Positions 9,196 through 18,400 are shown, counted from the stretch's first letter. The stretch is 64,000 bases of DNA from Pseudomonas sp. C2B4 (GCF_013359695.1 NZ_JABFMU010000021.1:1-64000); one strand, 5' to 3'. The notes: generated from the letters alone by a model not told the origin. Numbers and translations are program-made.

Positions 9196-10299
9196 TCACA
9201 ACCGAATCACATGCCCCTCCAGCGGCGCGACCTGTCCGTGAAACAGACGGGAAATAACGGCTTGCGCCGCTTCATAGCCCCGGCTTTCTATCACTTGGAT
9301 CAGGGGTTTTTCAAGCGAGGTCACTTTTCGGAAGAACTGCAGCAAGCCTTCACCGATGTGCTGACTGACCCCTTCCGGCCCCCAATCGGCGTTGCGCTTG
9401 CGAATCTGGACCGGCGCGAAAAAGAACACCGGCTGCGGCCCCTCGATCGCCGTCAGCCGGGCTTCGTGGGTGCTCTGCGCAGATCCCGCGAAGCAGCTGT
9501 AGATCAACTGTTCGGCAAAATGCCGGTGCACCCGGTCACGCAAGTCCAGGTCACCGGAAAAGTCCACATACAGTGTCGGACGGTCATTGACCAGACTGTT
9601 CAGCTCCTCGTAGGACACGACCTGCTCGTAACAATCAAGGTGCTGGACAAAGGCTTTGTTGCCGGCCGAGGTCAGCGCCACCCTTTCCAGGTCAGGATGA
9701 TCGCCCAGGCAGACGGCCGCGCCATAAGCGGTTTTGCTCGAAGCGCTGGAAAACACCACCCGTTCTGCCCCGAAAAACTGCTTGTCCTGCAAGAAGTCGG
9801 CGAGCATCGAGGAGGTCAGGAACAGCGGCTTGAGCAGAATCTGCAGGTTTTCGGTGTCCGGGCTGTAGTAGCCGTCCCAACTGCATCGGGTGTACTGGTT
9901 GTAGGCCGAGGTCAATCCGATTCGATGCTCGGCGCCGTCGTAAAAACCCCGTTCAGTGACACGTTCCGGGCGCATCCAGAGATGACTGGCAATCGGGAAA
10001 TACCCATAGAAGCGCTCCCCGACCTTGATGCCAGGCACATCCGAGGCCACCACATCGGCAAAGCCCCAGGCGGGAACGTGTCCCCATTCCGCCAGCCCTG
10101 TCGGAAAGAATCCCCAGTAGTTCATCGAATTGCCGTAGGCCGCATACGTAATGTTGTTGGTCGTCAGTGCACAACGATCGATTTTGACAATCACCTCTCC
10201 AGCCGCCGGCACCAGGCTGCGCTGGTGCTCCTCAATGCGACTCTGATCAAGGGCGTTTTTACGGGTAATCAGCCGTGTTACCGTGCTCGAACTTTGCAT
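9196..10299 (-). CDS. DUF2855 family protein
   Basis: A 367-residue protein of the DUF2855 family, function unknown. Its N-terminal half (EVIVKIDRCALTTNNITYA, GFADVVASDVPGIKVGERF) resembles the GroES-like domain of medium-chain alcohol dehydrogenases. A later stretch, VVFSSASSKTAYGAA, looks like the glycine/serine-rich turn of a nucleotide-binding fold, but a clean GxGxxG is missing. It may be an oxidoreductase acting on an acyl or ketone substrate. It is divergent from a TetR gene 55 bases away, which probably controls it. Confidence 0.85.
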   Translation of the reverse strand: MQSSSTVTRLITRKNALDQSRIEEHQRSLVPAAGEVIVKIDRCALTTNNITYAAYGNSMNYWGFFPTGLAEWGHVPAWGFADVVASDVPGIKVGERFYGYFPIASHLWMRPERVTERGFYDGAEHRIGLTSAYNQYTRCSWDGYYSPDTENLQILLKPLFLTSSMLADFLQDKQFFGAERVVFSSASSKTAYGAAVCLGDHPDLERVALTSAGNKAFVQHLDCYEQVVSYEELNSLVNDRPTLYVDFSGDLDLRDRVHRHFAEQLIYSCFAGSAQSTHEARLTAIEGPQPVFFFAPVQIRKRNADWGPEGVSQHIGEGLLQFFRKVTSLEKPLIQVIESRGYEAAQAVISRLFHGQVAPLEGHVIRL

Positions 10300-10354
10300 C
10301 CTTCAGTCTCCTGCTGCGACAGTGTGGCGGGTAGTACCAGCGTAGCGGCAGCCA

Positions 10355-11005
10355 ATGAAGAACGGGTTCGGAAACAGCAAGGGCCAGGTGCCCACCCTCA
10401 ATCCCCGCGCAAAACCGTTGAAACGGCCGAGTCAGGCCCGGGCGGTTTTCACAGTCGAAGCGATTTACCAGGCGTTTGTTCGGATTTGGCAACGCGATGG
10501 CTGGTCGGGTTTGACCACCCGCGAGGTGGCGCTGGAAGCAGGCGTTGCCATTGGCACGCTGTACGACTATTTCCCGAGCAAGGAGGCCTTGCTGTCCGGA
10601 TATATCCGACATCGCCTGGATGCCTTGTTACGGGATATCGATGAAGGTGTCGTACAAGCCAGCGACCTGGACTGGTCAACCCGAATCAAGCGCCTTGTCC
10701 GCCTGACATGCGACCCCGACGATGCCCAGCAACCGCTGTTCAATCATGCCGTGCTACTGATCGAACACCGGATCGCCGAGCCCAAACATCATCGAAGGGT
10801 GTTCGAGGAACTGACGCAAAAATGGCGCGAAGCCTTTGCAGCCTGTACCGATCTGCCTGCGCAACCCTCGCCGACGACCATTGATGCCTGGGTGATCATG
10901 GCCTGGGGCGGCCGTCGTTATTGCGTCACCGCACAACCGGCGACGGCGCAAACCGCCGCCTGGTTGGCGGAAATGGAAACGATGATCTGCAGCCGCCTCT
11001 TGTAG
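10355..11005 (+). CDS. TetR family transcriptional regulator
   Basis: A 216-residue repressor-type protein. The N-terminal helix-turn-helix spans about residues 49-80, with VALEAGVAIGTLYDYFPSKE as the recognition region; the C-terminal ligand domain is unlike any I can name. It is divergent from the DUF2855 gene, the usual layout for a local repressor and its target. The ATG at 10355 lacks a clear RBS, and a GTG at 10388 preceded by AAGG is a good alternative start. The TAG stop lies inside the first arm of the following REPIN. Confidence 0.9.
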   Translation: MKNGFGNSKGQVPTLNPRAKPLKRPSQARAVFTVEAIYQAFVRIWQRDGWSGLTTREVALEAGVAIGTLYDYFPSKEALLSGYIRHRLDALLRDIDEGVVQASDLDWSTRIKRLVRLTCDPDDAQQPLFNHAVLLIEHRIAEPKHHRRVFEELTQKWREAFAACTDLPAQPSPTTIDAWVIMAWGGRRYCVTAQPATAQTAAWLAEMETMICSRLL

Positions 11006-11101
11006 GAGCGAGCTTGCTCGCGATGGTCGTTAACGATTACGCGTGCTTTCTGGTTAAACGGGTCGCTCTCGGGTTTTTCGCGAGCGAGTTCGCTCCTACA
11101 G
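11001..11101. repeat. REPIN, TGTAGGAGC type, supplying the tetR stop codon
   Basis: Arm TGTAGGAGCGAGCTTGCTCG begins at 11001 and its partner, ending in CGCTCCTACA, finishes at 11100. The TAG at 11003-11005 is the stop of the TetR gene. The spacer is about 50 bases and includes a further TTCGCGAGCGAG-type half. Confidence 0.85.
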
Positions 11102-11110
11102 CAGGATTTG

Positions 11111-11671
11111 TCAGGCTTTCTTGTGCTGTTCGACCCACTTGGCATAAGAATCGATGAACTTTTGCAGAAACGGCCTGACCGACTCGGACGGATTGCCCGC
11201 CTCGTCGAACGCCGAGCCGGCGCCCCCCAGGTAGGATTCCGGTTGCTGCATCATCGGTACGTCGAGAAACACCATGGACTGGCGCAAGTGATGGTTTGCA
11301 CCAAATCCGCCTATCGCGCCCGGCGAAGCACTGAATACCGCCCCCGGTTTGCCGCTCCAGACACTCTTGCCATAAGGGCGTGAGCCCACATCAATCGCAT
11401 TCTTCATGGGGGCCGGCACCGAACGGTTGTATTCCGGGGTCACGAACAGCACTGCGTCGGATGAACTCACTTGTTGCCGGAAAGTGCTGTAGGCTGCCGG
11501 CGGTGAATCGCCGTCAATTTCTTCGTTGTAGAGCGGCAGATCGCCGATTTCGACGATGTTCAGTTTCAGGTTGGCCGGTGCCAGTTCCGCCAGCGCGAGG
11601 GCAACCTTGCGATTGATCGATGCTTTGCGCAGGCTGCCGACCACTACGGCGACGGTATAGACATTGCTCAT
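11111..11671 (-). CDS. NADPH-dependent FMN reductase family protein
   Basis: A 186-residue flavodoxin-like reductase. The N-terminal GSLRKASINRK (residues 12-22) is the FMN phosphate-binding loop, and TPEYNRSVPAPMKNAID is the family's central signature. Such enzymes reduce FMN, quinones or chromate in the cytosol (ChrR/YieF relatives). The ATG start follows the divergent intergenic region shared with the 74-residue gene. It lacks the length and N-terminal extension of ArsH, so I do not link it to the arsB pump nearby. Confidence 0.9.
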   Translation of the reverse strand: MSNVYTVAVVVGSLRKASINRKVALALAELAPANLKLNIVEIGDLPLYNEEIDGDSPPAAYSTFRQQVSSSDAVLFVTPEYNRSVPAPMKNAIDVGSRPYGKSVWSGKPGAVFSASPGAIGGFGANHHLRQSMVFLDVPMMQQPESYLGGAGSAFDEAGNPSESVRPFLQKFIDSYAKWVEQHKKA

Positions 11672-11853
11672 GGAAGACTCTCGACTGTCCGTGGGGGGAG
11701 CCTGTAGTTATAGATGATCAGACGACGGTTCAACCAGTAAACACAGGTATATCCGCGTCCTGATTATTTTTTTTGTGTAGGAAAACTTACCGTGCTCGAT
11801 GGCGGTCTACACAGCCGCAAATCAAGCGTTTTATCTCCAGAGGTTCTAAGCAG

Positions 11854-12078
11854 ATGGCAGCAGTACTCGTCGGTCAGTTCCATGCAAGAGACGCGGAAGG
11901 CCGCATTTATTCCGTACATGAGTTCCAGGAATCCACACCGTCGGCGGACGGCGCGCCTGTCACCACGTACAAACTGGCTATTGGCGACCGCGTCAACAAG
12001 CTCGCTGACAACGAGTTTCAGTTGGTGCAAACGGGCGTGACCCTGACCCGTGAACCGGAATCGATCGTCGCTTCATAA
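11854..12078 (+). CDS. Small hypothetical protein, 74 residues
   Basis: I do not recognise this gene. The protein starts MAAVLVGQFHARDAEGRIYS, has no membrane segment or signal peptide, and looks like a small beta-rich domain (alternating hydrophobic residues, several glycine/aspartate turns). The ATG at 11854 is preceded by AGAGG at 11839-11843. The frame continues upstream to 11773 without a good start. An inverted repeat TGTGTAG...CTACACA in the leader (near 11773-11812) may be regulatory. It stands alone between a divergent reductase gene and a LysR gene. Confidence 0.65.
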   Translation: MAAVLVGQFHARDAEGRIYSVHEFQESTPSADGAPVTTYKLAIGDRVNKLADNEFQLVQTGVTLTREPESIVAS

Positions 12079-12166
12079 CTCGGCGTTATGAGCAGAAGTC
12101 ATATGCGCGGACTTGGGTTAGGATTCAGACACTGACTCCTTCTCCTGCTGAACATGGACTTCACGC

Positions 12167-13060
12167 ATGCGCTTACGCCATATCGAAGTGATCCAGGCAC
12201 TCCTGCAGACCGGTCACCTGGGCACCGCCGCCGAATGGCTGCAGTTGCCGGTGACCGAGGTCGAACGCGTTTTGCGCGAGGCCGAGGATCAGTTGGGTTT
12301 CATGCTGTTCTCCAGCGTGCGGGGACGCTTGCAGGCTACCCGCGAGGCGCGGGAACTGCAGGTTGAAATCGCCCATGTCTACGATGCGCTCGAACCGGTA
12401 CAGCGCCTGGCCAACAGCCTGCGGCAATACCTGGCCCCGCCACTGCGCATCATCTGCACCCCACCGCTGGCCCAGCAACTGCTGCCGCAAAGCATCGCGG
12501 CCCTGCGCCGACGCCTGCCCGACGCGCCTTGCACTCTCCTGAGCCAACCCACCCGAGACATCGTCAGGAGCCTGTTGCTGCGAGAAAGCGACCTGGGCCT
12601 GAGCCTGCATGACCCCGATCACGCCGAGATCCATTGCCAGGTCATCGCCCAAGGCAAGCTGCAACTGCTCGCCCCCCACGGTTGGCTGCAACCCAAACAG
12701 AAGTACATCTCACTGCAGGACCTGGCCGGCCAGGCGATGGTCGGCCTCGAAGGCCATGATCCACTCAGTCCCGCCCTTGAGCACAAACTGCAGGCCCTGC
12801 GCCCGGCACCGGTCATTCAGACACGGGTCCAGACCCATCAGATGATGCGTAGCATGGTCGAGGCCGGTGAAGGCCTGGCCATCGTCGACCCCTTCACCGC
12901 CCTGGGCGCCAGGTCCGCCGGGCTCGACGTCTGTCCGCTGGCGCCCGCAGTGCCCATCAGTGTCTATGCCCTGACCCTGAAAAACGGCGAACCCTCCCCC
13001 GCAGTCCAGACCCTGCTGGGGATCGTTACGGAACAAGCCGCGGCGATGCTGGGGAACTGA
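12167..13060 (+). CDS. LysR family transcriptional regulator
   Basis: A 297-residue protein with an N-terminal winged helix (residues 1-60: MRLRHIEVIQALLQTG, then AAEWLQLPVTEVERVLREAE) and a periplasmic-binding-protein-like effector domain. The recognition helix departs from the usual SQPAVSRQI. No divergent target is adjacent; the gene upstream runs the same way. Its 3' end overlaps the convergent acetyltransferase gene by 35 bases. Confidence 0.88.
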   Translation: MRLRHIEVIQALLQTGHLGTAAEWLQLPVTEVERVLREAEDQLGFMLFSSVRGRLQATREARELQVEIAHVYDALEPVQRLANSLRQYLAPPLRIICTPPLAQQLLPQSIAALRRRLPDAPCTLLSQPTRDIVRSLLLRESDLGLSLHDPDHAEIHCQVIAQGKLQLLAPHGWLQPKQKYISLQDLAGQAMVGLEGHDPLSPALEHKLQALRPAPVIQTRVQTHQMMRSMVEAGEGLAIVDPFTALGARSAGLDVCPLAPAVPISVYALTLKNGEPSPAVQTLLGIVTEQAAAMLGN

Positions 13061-13640
13061 CAGGGTTTTCCAGCGGGTTATCGAACACGCGGTACCAGAA
13101 CAGCGCCACCTCGGCGGTGTTGGGGTCGATGCCCCGATAGCGCATGTGATCGACACCCCCAAGCACATAGCCGCAACGTTCATACAAACGGCATGCGCCC
13201 AGGTTGTTGTTCTGGGTTTCCAGCATGATGCCCGGCAGTTTTTTCTTGCGACTCCAGAACTGCGCCACATCCAGCAATGCCTTGGCCACGCCATGGCGTC
13301 GTGCCGGGGCATGCACCGCCAGTTCGTCGATATGGGCAAAACCGTTCCAGTTGGTGCTGATCACCAGGTGACCCACCGGCTGATCGTCCAGGTAGGCCAT
13401 GAAAATCGCACTGTCGGCGGCATCGCGGAAACTGCTGAATTCTTCAGGATCGATGCCATAGCATTTACGGTAAGGCGTGATTGGCGTGACCGGCCATTGT
13501 GCCAATGGCTGACCGACTTGCGGCGCGCCGTAGGCCGCCACCTCAAAGCTGAAATCACTGCCCCAGATATAGGCGGCAAAGCCTTCGTCGGCCACACGCA
13601 CCGACAACCCCGGATAATTCGGATTCATGACAGGTTGCAT
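13026..13640 (-). CDS. GNAT family N-acetyltransferase
   Basis: A roughly 204-residue acetyl-CoA-dependent acyltransferase. The central part, HIDELAVHAPARRHGVAKALL, is the GNAT motif A with the R/Q-x-x-G-x-A acetyl-CoA loop; motif B follows with GIMLETQNNNLGACRLYERCGY. Start choice: ATG 13640 has GAGGA upstream; ATG 13658 overlaps the lysine decarboxylase stop (ATGA). It immediately follows the decarboxylase on the same strand, so a substrate in polyamine or lysine metabolism is plausible but unproven. Confidence 0.85.
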   Translation of the reverse strand: MQPVMNPNYPGLSVRVADEGFAAYIWGSDFSFEVAAYGAPQVGQPLAQWPVTPITPYRKCYGIDPEEFSSFRDAADSAIFMAYLDDQPVGHLVISTNWNGFAHIDELAVHAPARRHGVAKALLDVAQFWSRKKKLPGIMLETQNNNLGACRLYERCGYVLGGVDHMRYRGIDPNTAEVALFWYRVFDNPLENPVSSPASPRLVP

Positions 13641-13654
13641 ACTCGGATAGGTCC

Positions 13655-15910
13655 TCATTCCTTGATGCAATCGACGGTGTACTGCCGTCCATTGCCCTCA
13701 TCTTCGTGTTGCAAGCCGTGCACATCGGCGACGAATCCCGGGAAGCTGCTATCGAACGTGCGAGCAAACGCCAGGTAGTCGATGATCGAACGGGTCGATT
13801 CGGTAAAACGTTCGCCAGGCATGATCAACGGAATTCCCGGCGGATAAGGCACCAGCATCACGGCAGCGATACGCCCATCCAGAGCATCGATCGACACCGC
13901 TTCGACTTCACCGCGTACCAATTGATCGTAGGCATCCGCGGGTTTCATGGCGACTTCCGGCAACACCGTGTACATGCGCTTGAGATGTTTGGCCGTGGCA
14001 TTGCTGCGATAGCAGCCGTGCAACTGATCGCACAGATCGCGCAGGCCCATGCCCTGGTAGCGCGCGACGTTCTGTTGCGCCACGCACGGGAGGCAGGTCG
14101 CCAGGCTGACGTTGGCGTCGTAGCTGCGCTTGAACTCCAGCAGCTCGGTGAGCAGCGTGCTCCATTTGCCCTTGGTGATGCCCATGGAGAACAGCACCAG
14201 AAACGAATACAGCCCGGTCTTTTCCACCACCAGCCCGCGCTCCCAGAGGAACTTGCTGACGACCGCCGCCGGAATCCCCCGCTCGCTCAGTGCGCCGCCC
14301 GCGGTCAGGCCCGGCATCACCAGGGTGACCTTGATCGGGTCGAGCAGGACGTAATTGTCGGTCACGTCGCCAAAGCCGTGCCAGTCATGCTCCGGCTGCA
14401 GCAGCCAGTCTTCGGTCTCAACCCGATCAATGCCTTCCACTGACGGCGGCTGCCAGATGGAAAACCACCAGTCGTCGGCCGCGATATGTTGTCGCAGGTT
14501 GGCCAGCGCCCGACGAAAACTCAGGGCTTCGTCGAACATTTCCTGCAACAGCGAACGCCCGGCCCCGCCCTCCATCATGGCCGACGCGACATCCAGCGAC
14601 GCAATGATGCCGTACTGCGGCGACGTGGAGATGTGCATCATGAACGCTTCGTTGAAGCGATCACGGTCCAACTGCCGCGCTCCGCCATCCTGCACGTGAA
14701 TCATCGAGGCCTGACTGAACGCGGCCAGCAATTTATGAGTGGAGTGGGTGGTGAACACCAGCGGGCTGTCGTCACTGCGGGACGTGCCCATGCCGTAACG
14801 CCCGGCGAAAAACTCATGGAACGCCGCGTAGGCATACCAGGCCTCATCGAAGTGCAGCACCTCGACACTGTTGCCCAGTTGTTGCTTGATCAGCTCGGCG
14901 TTGTAGCAGAGACCGTCATAGGTCGAATTGGTCACCACCGCCAGTTTGACCTTGGGCGCCCTGCCCTTGGTCAGCGGACTGGCGGCGATCTTGGCCTGGA
15001 TCGATTCCGGGCTGAACTCGCTCAACGGAATCGGACCGATGATCCCCAGTTCATTGCGTTCCGGGCACAGGTACAGCGGAATGGCACCGGTCATGATGAT
15101 CGAATGCAGCACCGACTTGTGGCAATTGCGGTCCACCAGCACCAGATCATCGCGGGCGACCATGGAATGCCAGACGATCTTGTTGGCGGTCGAGGTGCCA
15201 TTGATCACGAAAAAGGTGTGATCAGCGCCGAAATTGCGCGCCGCCCGGGCTTCGGCTTCTGCCAGCGGGCCGGTGTGGTCCAGCAGTGAACCCAGTTCGG
15301 GCACCGATACCGACAGATCCGAACGCAGGGTGTTTTCCCCGAAGAACTGATGAAAGGCCTGGCCCACCGGACTCTTGTGATACGCCACGCCGCCGCCATG
15401 ACCGGGGGTGTGCCAGGAATAGTTGGAATCGGCGGTGTGCTGCACCAATGCCTTGAAAAATGGCGGCAGCAGCCCGTCCAGGTACTTGCGCGCAGCCCGT
15501 GCCACCTGTCGCGCGAGAAATGGCACGGTGTCTTCGAACAGGTACAAAATGCCGCGCAGCTGATTCAGCTCGGCCATGGCATCGGCGGGCGCATTTTCCA
15601 GGGTCACTTGCTCGCCCAGGGCGAAGATGGGCAAATCAGGCGCACGCACTCGCGCCAACCCGATCAGCTCGGCCATATTCTGTAACAAATGGGAATGGGC
15701 GCTGGCGTCTTCCGCCGCGATCAACATGCACGAAAGGCCGTGATGCGTCGAAGCGACCAGGCGCCCTTCGGTGTAATCCATCGCCGAGACGATGCTGAAT
15801 CCTTCCTGCTCCAGTTCCCGGGCAATGCCCCGTATGCGGTCGCCGGCGACGGTGTCGGCCTTGATGTCACGATGGACGATCAGGACCGGGAATTTCAGAT
15901 CTTTGTACAT
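13655..15910 (-). CDS. ldcA: Lysine/arginine/ornithine decarboxylase, LdcA-like
   Basis: A PLP-dependent basic amino-acid decarboxylase of 751 residues, the length I recall for P. aeruginosa LdcA (lysine to cadaverine, PA1818). Domains: an N-terminal response-regulator-like wing (1-130), the PLP fold with the cofactor lysine in THSTHK (K393), and a C-terminal domain with PYPPGIPL. The gene order around it, with dnaQ, rnhA, methyltransferase and gloB on one side, agrees with PAO1 and supports the assignment over arginine or ornithine decarboxylase, which fold alike. Confidence 0.88.
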   Translation of the reverse strand: MYKDLKFPVLIVHRDIKADTVAGDRIRGIARELEQEGFSIVSAMDYTEGRLVASTHHGLSCMLIAAEDASAHSHLLQNMAELIGLARVRAPDLPIFALGEQVTLENAPADAMAELNQLRGILYLFEDTVPFLARQVARAARKYLDGLLPPFFKALVQHTADSNYSWHTPGHGGGVAYHKSPVGQAFHQFFGENTLRSDLSVSVPELGSLLDHTGPLAEAEARAARNFGADHTFFVINGTSTANKIVWHSMVARDDLVLVDRNCHKSVLHSIIMTGAIPLYLCPERNELGIIGPIPLSEFSPESIQAKIAASPLTKGRAPKVKLAVVTNSTYDGLCYNAELIKQQLGNSVEVLHFDEAWYAYAAFHEFFAGRYGMGTSRSDDSPLVFTTHSTHKLLAAFSQASMIHVQDGGARQLDRDRFNEAFMMHISTSPQYGIIASLDVASAMMEGGAGRSLLQEMFDEALSFRRALANLRQHIAADDWWFSIWQPPSVEGIDRVETEDWLLQPEHDWHGFGDVTDNYVLLDPIKVTLVMPGLTAGGALSERGIPAAVVSKFLWERGLVVEKTGLYSFLVLFSMGITKGKWSTLLTELLEFKRSYDANVSLATCLPCVAQQNVARYQGMGLRDLCDQLHGCYRSNATAKHLKRMYTVLPEVAMKPADAYDQLVRGEVEAVSIDALDGRIAAVMLVPYPPGIPLIMPGERFTESTRSIIDYLAFARTFDSSFPGFVADVHGLQHEDEGNGRQYTVDCIKE

Positions 15911-16026
15911 GAGGCTCAGTGTCCTGAGGCGGCGGGCCAGAGCCTGCCAATCACCTCAGGGTAGAGGGTTGGAGCGGATGTGGCGAGTGCAATGCCCTAA
16001 AATGGGTCAACGCTTTATCAAGATCA

Positions 16027-16112
16027 AAAGATCGCGGCCTCGTTTCACTCGACAGCTCCTACAGGGCACATTCCTTGTAGGAGCTGTCGAGTGAAACGAG
16101 GCTGCGATCTTT
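16027..16112. repeat. Long hairpin repeat between ldcA and dnaQ
   Basis: Two 37-base arms (16027-16063 and 16076-16112) are reverse complements except for one position that would be a G-U pair in RNA, with a 12-base loop. The family differs from the REPINs: its arm holds CTCGTTTCACTCGACAGCTC. It lies just after the dnaQ stop, so it could act as a 3' stabiliser or terminator for dnaQ, although no T-run follows on that strand. Confidence 0.85.
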
Positions 16113-16122
16113 ATTCAAAGAC

Positions 16123-16881
16123 TTACGCCTGTGCTTCAGCCTCGGCCAACTGCAGCCACAACGCCGGTCCACCCGCCGATTTGCTGATGACCTCCAGGCG
16201 CGCCATATGCTGAGCCAGATCATCCTCGCTGGCGCGAATGATGCGAGTCGGTTTGCGGTCGGCCGGCAAGCGGCGGATTTCCGTGGCCGAGTTGTCCGCG
16301 CCTTCACCGGAGCCGTTGCCATCGGACGCATTACCGGCCAGGGACAGGCTGGTCTGCCCACCGGTCATGGTCAGGTAAACGTCGGCGAGAATCTCGGAGT
16401 CGAGCAAGGCGCCGTGCAGCTCACGGCCGGAGTTGTCGACGCCATAGCGTTTGCACAGGGCATCGAGGCTGTTGCGCTGCCCCGGGTGACGCTCCCGGGC
16501 CATCAGCAGGGTGTCGAGGATCGAGCAGTGTTGCGCGATGTCCGCACGATCGTGCTGACCCATCAGGGCAAATTCGTTGTTGATGAAGCCAACGTCGAAC
16601 GCCGCGTTATGAATGATCAGCTGCGCGCCCTTGATGAACTCGAAGAACTCTTCGGCCACCTCGGCAAAACGCGGTTTGCCCACCAGGAACTCGTTGGTGA
16701 TGCCGTGGACGCCGATGGCGCCTTCGTCACTCTCGCGGTCCGGTTGCAGATAAACGTGAAAATGCCGGCCCGTCAGGCGCCGACCGATCAACTCGACACA
16801 ACCGATTTCGATAATCCGGTGGCCGTCGGTCACCGGCATGCCGGTGGTTTCGGTATCGAGTACAACGGATCTGGTGGCCAT
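16123..16881 (-). CDS. dnaQ: DNA polymerase III epsilon subunit (3'-5' proofreading exonuclease)
   Basis: The proofreading subunit of the replicative polymerase core. The 252-residue protein shows ExoI (LDTETTG, residues 8-14), ExoII (HNAAFDVGFINNEF) and ExoIII (HGALLDSEILADVYL), in order, with the catalytic D, E and H. The C-terminal tail, rich in glycine, serine and charged residues, should bind the alpha subunit. In this genome it follows rnhA on the same strand, 214 bases away across a REPIN. Confidence 0.96.
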   Translation of the reverse strand: MATRSVVLDTETTGMPVTDGHRIIEIGCVELIGRRLTGRHFHVYLQPDRESDEGAIGVHGITNEFLVGKPRFAEVAEEFFEFIKGAQLIIHNAAFDVGFINNEFALMGQHDRADIAQHCSILDTLLMARERHPGQRNSLDALCKRYGVDNSGRELHGALLDSEILADVYLTMTGGQTSLSLAGNASDGNGSGEGADNSATEIRRLPADRKPTRIIRASEDDLAQHMARLEVISKSAGGPALWLQLAEAEAQA

Positions 16882-16970
16882 CAGTGCTCAGCTCTCAACG
16901 GGTCATTCGTACAAAGGCGGCGATGTTAGCACGCTCGCCGGGGTCTATCAGATAGACCGTGTTGTTCTCA

Positions 16971-17063
16971 TTCGCGAGCAGGCTCGCTCCCACATAAAAT
17001 CTGGCGCGGACACAATGGTTGTGTTCACTGGAGATCAACTGTGGGAGCGAGCCTGCTCGCGAA
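16971..17063. repeat. REPIN between rnhA and dnaQ
   Basis: Arm TTCGCGAGCAGGCTCGCTCC at 16971-16990 (to 16994) pairs with the arm at 17040-17063. Both outer flanks also match as inverted copies, GATAGACCGTGT before and its complement near 17073-17086, so the element is longer than the core arms. It separates two genes of the same direction. Confidence 0.85.
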
Positions 17064-17095
17064 AGGAGCGACACGGTCTATCGGTTGAACTCAGG

Positions 17096-17548
17096 TCAGG
17101 CCTGCTTGAACCCGCGCACTTCATCCACGCCACGGTTGGCCAGTTGGTCGGCGCGCTCGTTGCCATGATGGCCGATGTGCCCGCGCACCCACTTCCAGGT
17201 GACGTTGTGACGATTGACCTGCTCGTCGAGCATCATCCACAGGTCGGCGTTTTTCACCGGTTCTTTCGCGGCGGTTTTCCAGCCGCGTTTTTTCCAGTTG
17301 GCCATCCACTCGTTGATGCCTTTCATCACGTATTGCGAGTCAGTCACCAGCAGCACGTCGCAGGGACGCTTGAGTTCTTCCAGGCCGCGGATCGCGCCCA
17401 TCAACTCCATGCGGTTGTTGGTGGTGTTGGCTTCGCCGCCCCAGAGTTCCTTTTCGACGCCCTTGCACACCAGCAATGCGCCCCAGCCGCCAGGGCCAGG
17501 GTTGCCTTTGCAGGCGCCATCGGTGAACAGTTCTACGCTATCGCTCAT
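17096..17548 (-). CDS. rnhA: Ribonuclease HI
   Basis: Degrades the RNA strand of RNA-DNA hybrids in the cytosol. The 150-residue protein keeps the E. coli active-site numbering exactly: D10 in [17 protein letters not shown]48 in NNRMEL, D70 in VTDSQYV, H124 and D134 in [17 protein letters not shown]. The ATG at 17548 gives [12 protein letters not shown]. It lies between a methyltransferase gene and dnaQ on the same strand; such clustering with dnaQ is common in proteobacteria. Confidence 0.97.
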   Translation of the reverse strand: MSDSVELFTDGACKGNPGPGGWGALLVCKGVEKELWGGEANTTNNRMELMGAIRGLEELKRPCDVLLVTDSQYVMKGINEWMANWKKRGWKTAAKEPVKNADLWMMLDEQVNRHNVTWKWVRGHIGHHGNERADQLANRGVDEVRGFKQA

Positions 17549-17641
17549 GCCAATCTATCCAGAAAATGCGGTGGCTCGCCGATCGAAGATCGACAACGCC
17601 CGAGACCGGGAACAAGCCCGGCCGGAAATATAAAGTGGGTA

Positions 17642-18400
17642 TTACGGTTCGATGCGCCGGCGATTGACCTTGGCCATCGGCAGTGGAATCAGCTTGCCCA
17701 TCGGTTCGCGACGCTCCTGACGGACCGGCCGCAGGCCCACCACGATCTTGCGCGCGACCAATAAATAGAAGCCGCCGCCGGACAATTGCCAGTCACCGGC
17801 CTTGCGTTCCCAACCGGCCAGGCGGGTCTGCCAGGCGGGCGAAGCCAGCGGCGGACGATAGCACCCGAAGCGGCGTTTCTCCAGCGCGAAGCCCAGCAGG
17901 TTCAGCCAGTCGGCCACCCGCGACGGAGAAATGCAGCGGGCCTTGCGCAACGCATCGTGAGCAAACACATGACGCAGGCCCCAACTGCTCCAGGGGTTGA
18001 TGCCGATGATCAACAGGTGCCCGCCGGGCCGCACACTGCTCGCGGCCTCACGCAGCAATCCGTGGGGCGACAGGCAGAAATCCAGGCCGTGCTGCAACAC
18101 CACCACATCGGCTGCATGCTCGCTCAACGGCCAGGCCTGTTCTTCACAGACAATCTCGACGCCCGGCAAAGGCGCGCCCAGACGCACATTGCGCTGGACC
18201 TGCGGCGCCGCCGGCGGCGTCTGGGCCGAGGGACCGTAATGCACCAGATAGCCGCCAAAAAAGCGGCCCAGCTCTTCTTCGAGCATGCGCCGTTCTTCAT
18301 CCAGCAAAAACTGCCCGATCGGACCGGACAGCCACTCACGGGCCGCGCTGATCAACGCCAGCCAGTCAGGATCGGCCTGAGCGAACGCTTTATCGGTCAT
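17642..18400 (-). CDS. Class I SAM-dependent methyltransferase
   Basis: A 252-residue cytosolic protein. [20 protein letters not shown], with [14 protein letters not shown] sequence after it, is the post-I/III region of class I methyltransferases; the SAM-binding glycine motif is weak, as in the relatives annotated beside gloB. The substrate is unknown. The ATG at 18400 with GGAG seven bases upstream is preferred over the TTG at 18412. It is divergent from gloB (65 bases) and precedes rnhA and dnaQ, as I recall for P. aeruginosa. Confidence 0.85.
   Translation of the reverse strand: MTDKAFAQADPDWLALISAAREWLSGPIGQFLLDEERRMLEEELGRFFGGYLVHYGPSAQTPPAAPQVQRNVRLGAPLPGVEIVCEEQAWPLSEHAADVVVLQHGLDFCLSPHGLLREAASSVRPGGHLLIIGINPWSSWGLRHVFAHDALRKARCISPSRVADWLNLLGFALEKRRFGCYRPPLASPAWQTRLAGWERKAGDWQLSGGGFYLLVARKIVVGLRPVRQERREPMGKLIPLPMAKVNRRRIEP

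Noticed and set aside
11111..11671. ArsH as partner of arsB
   Set aside because: The FMN reductase is shorter than ArsH, lacks its N-terminal extension and is separated by other genes.
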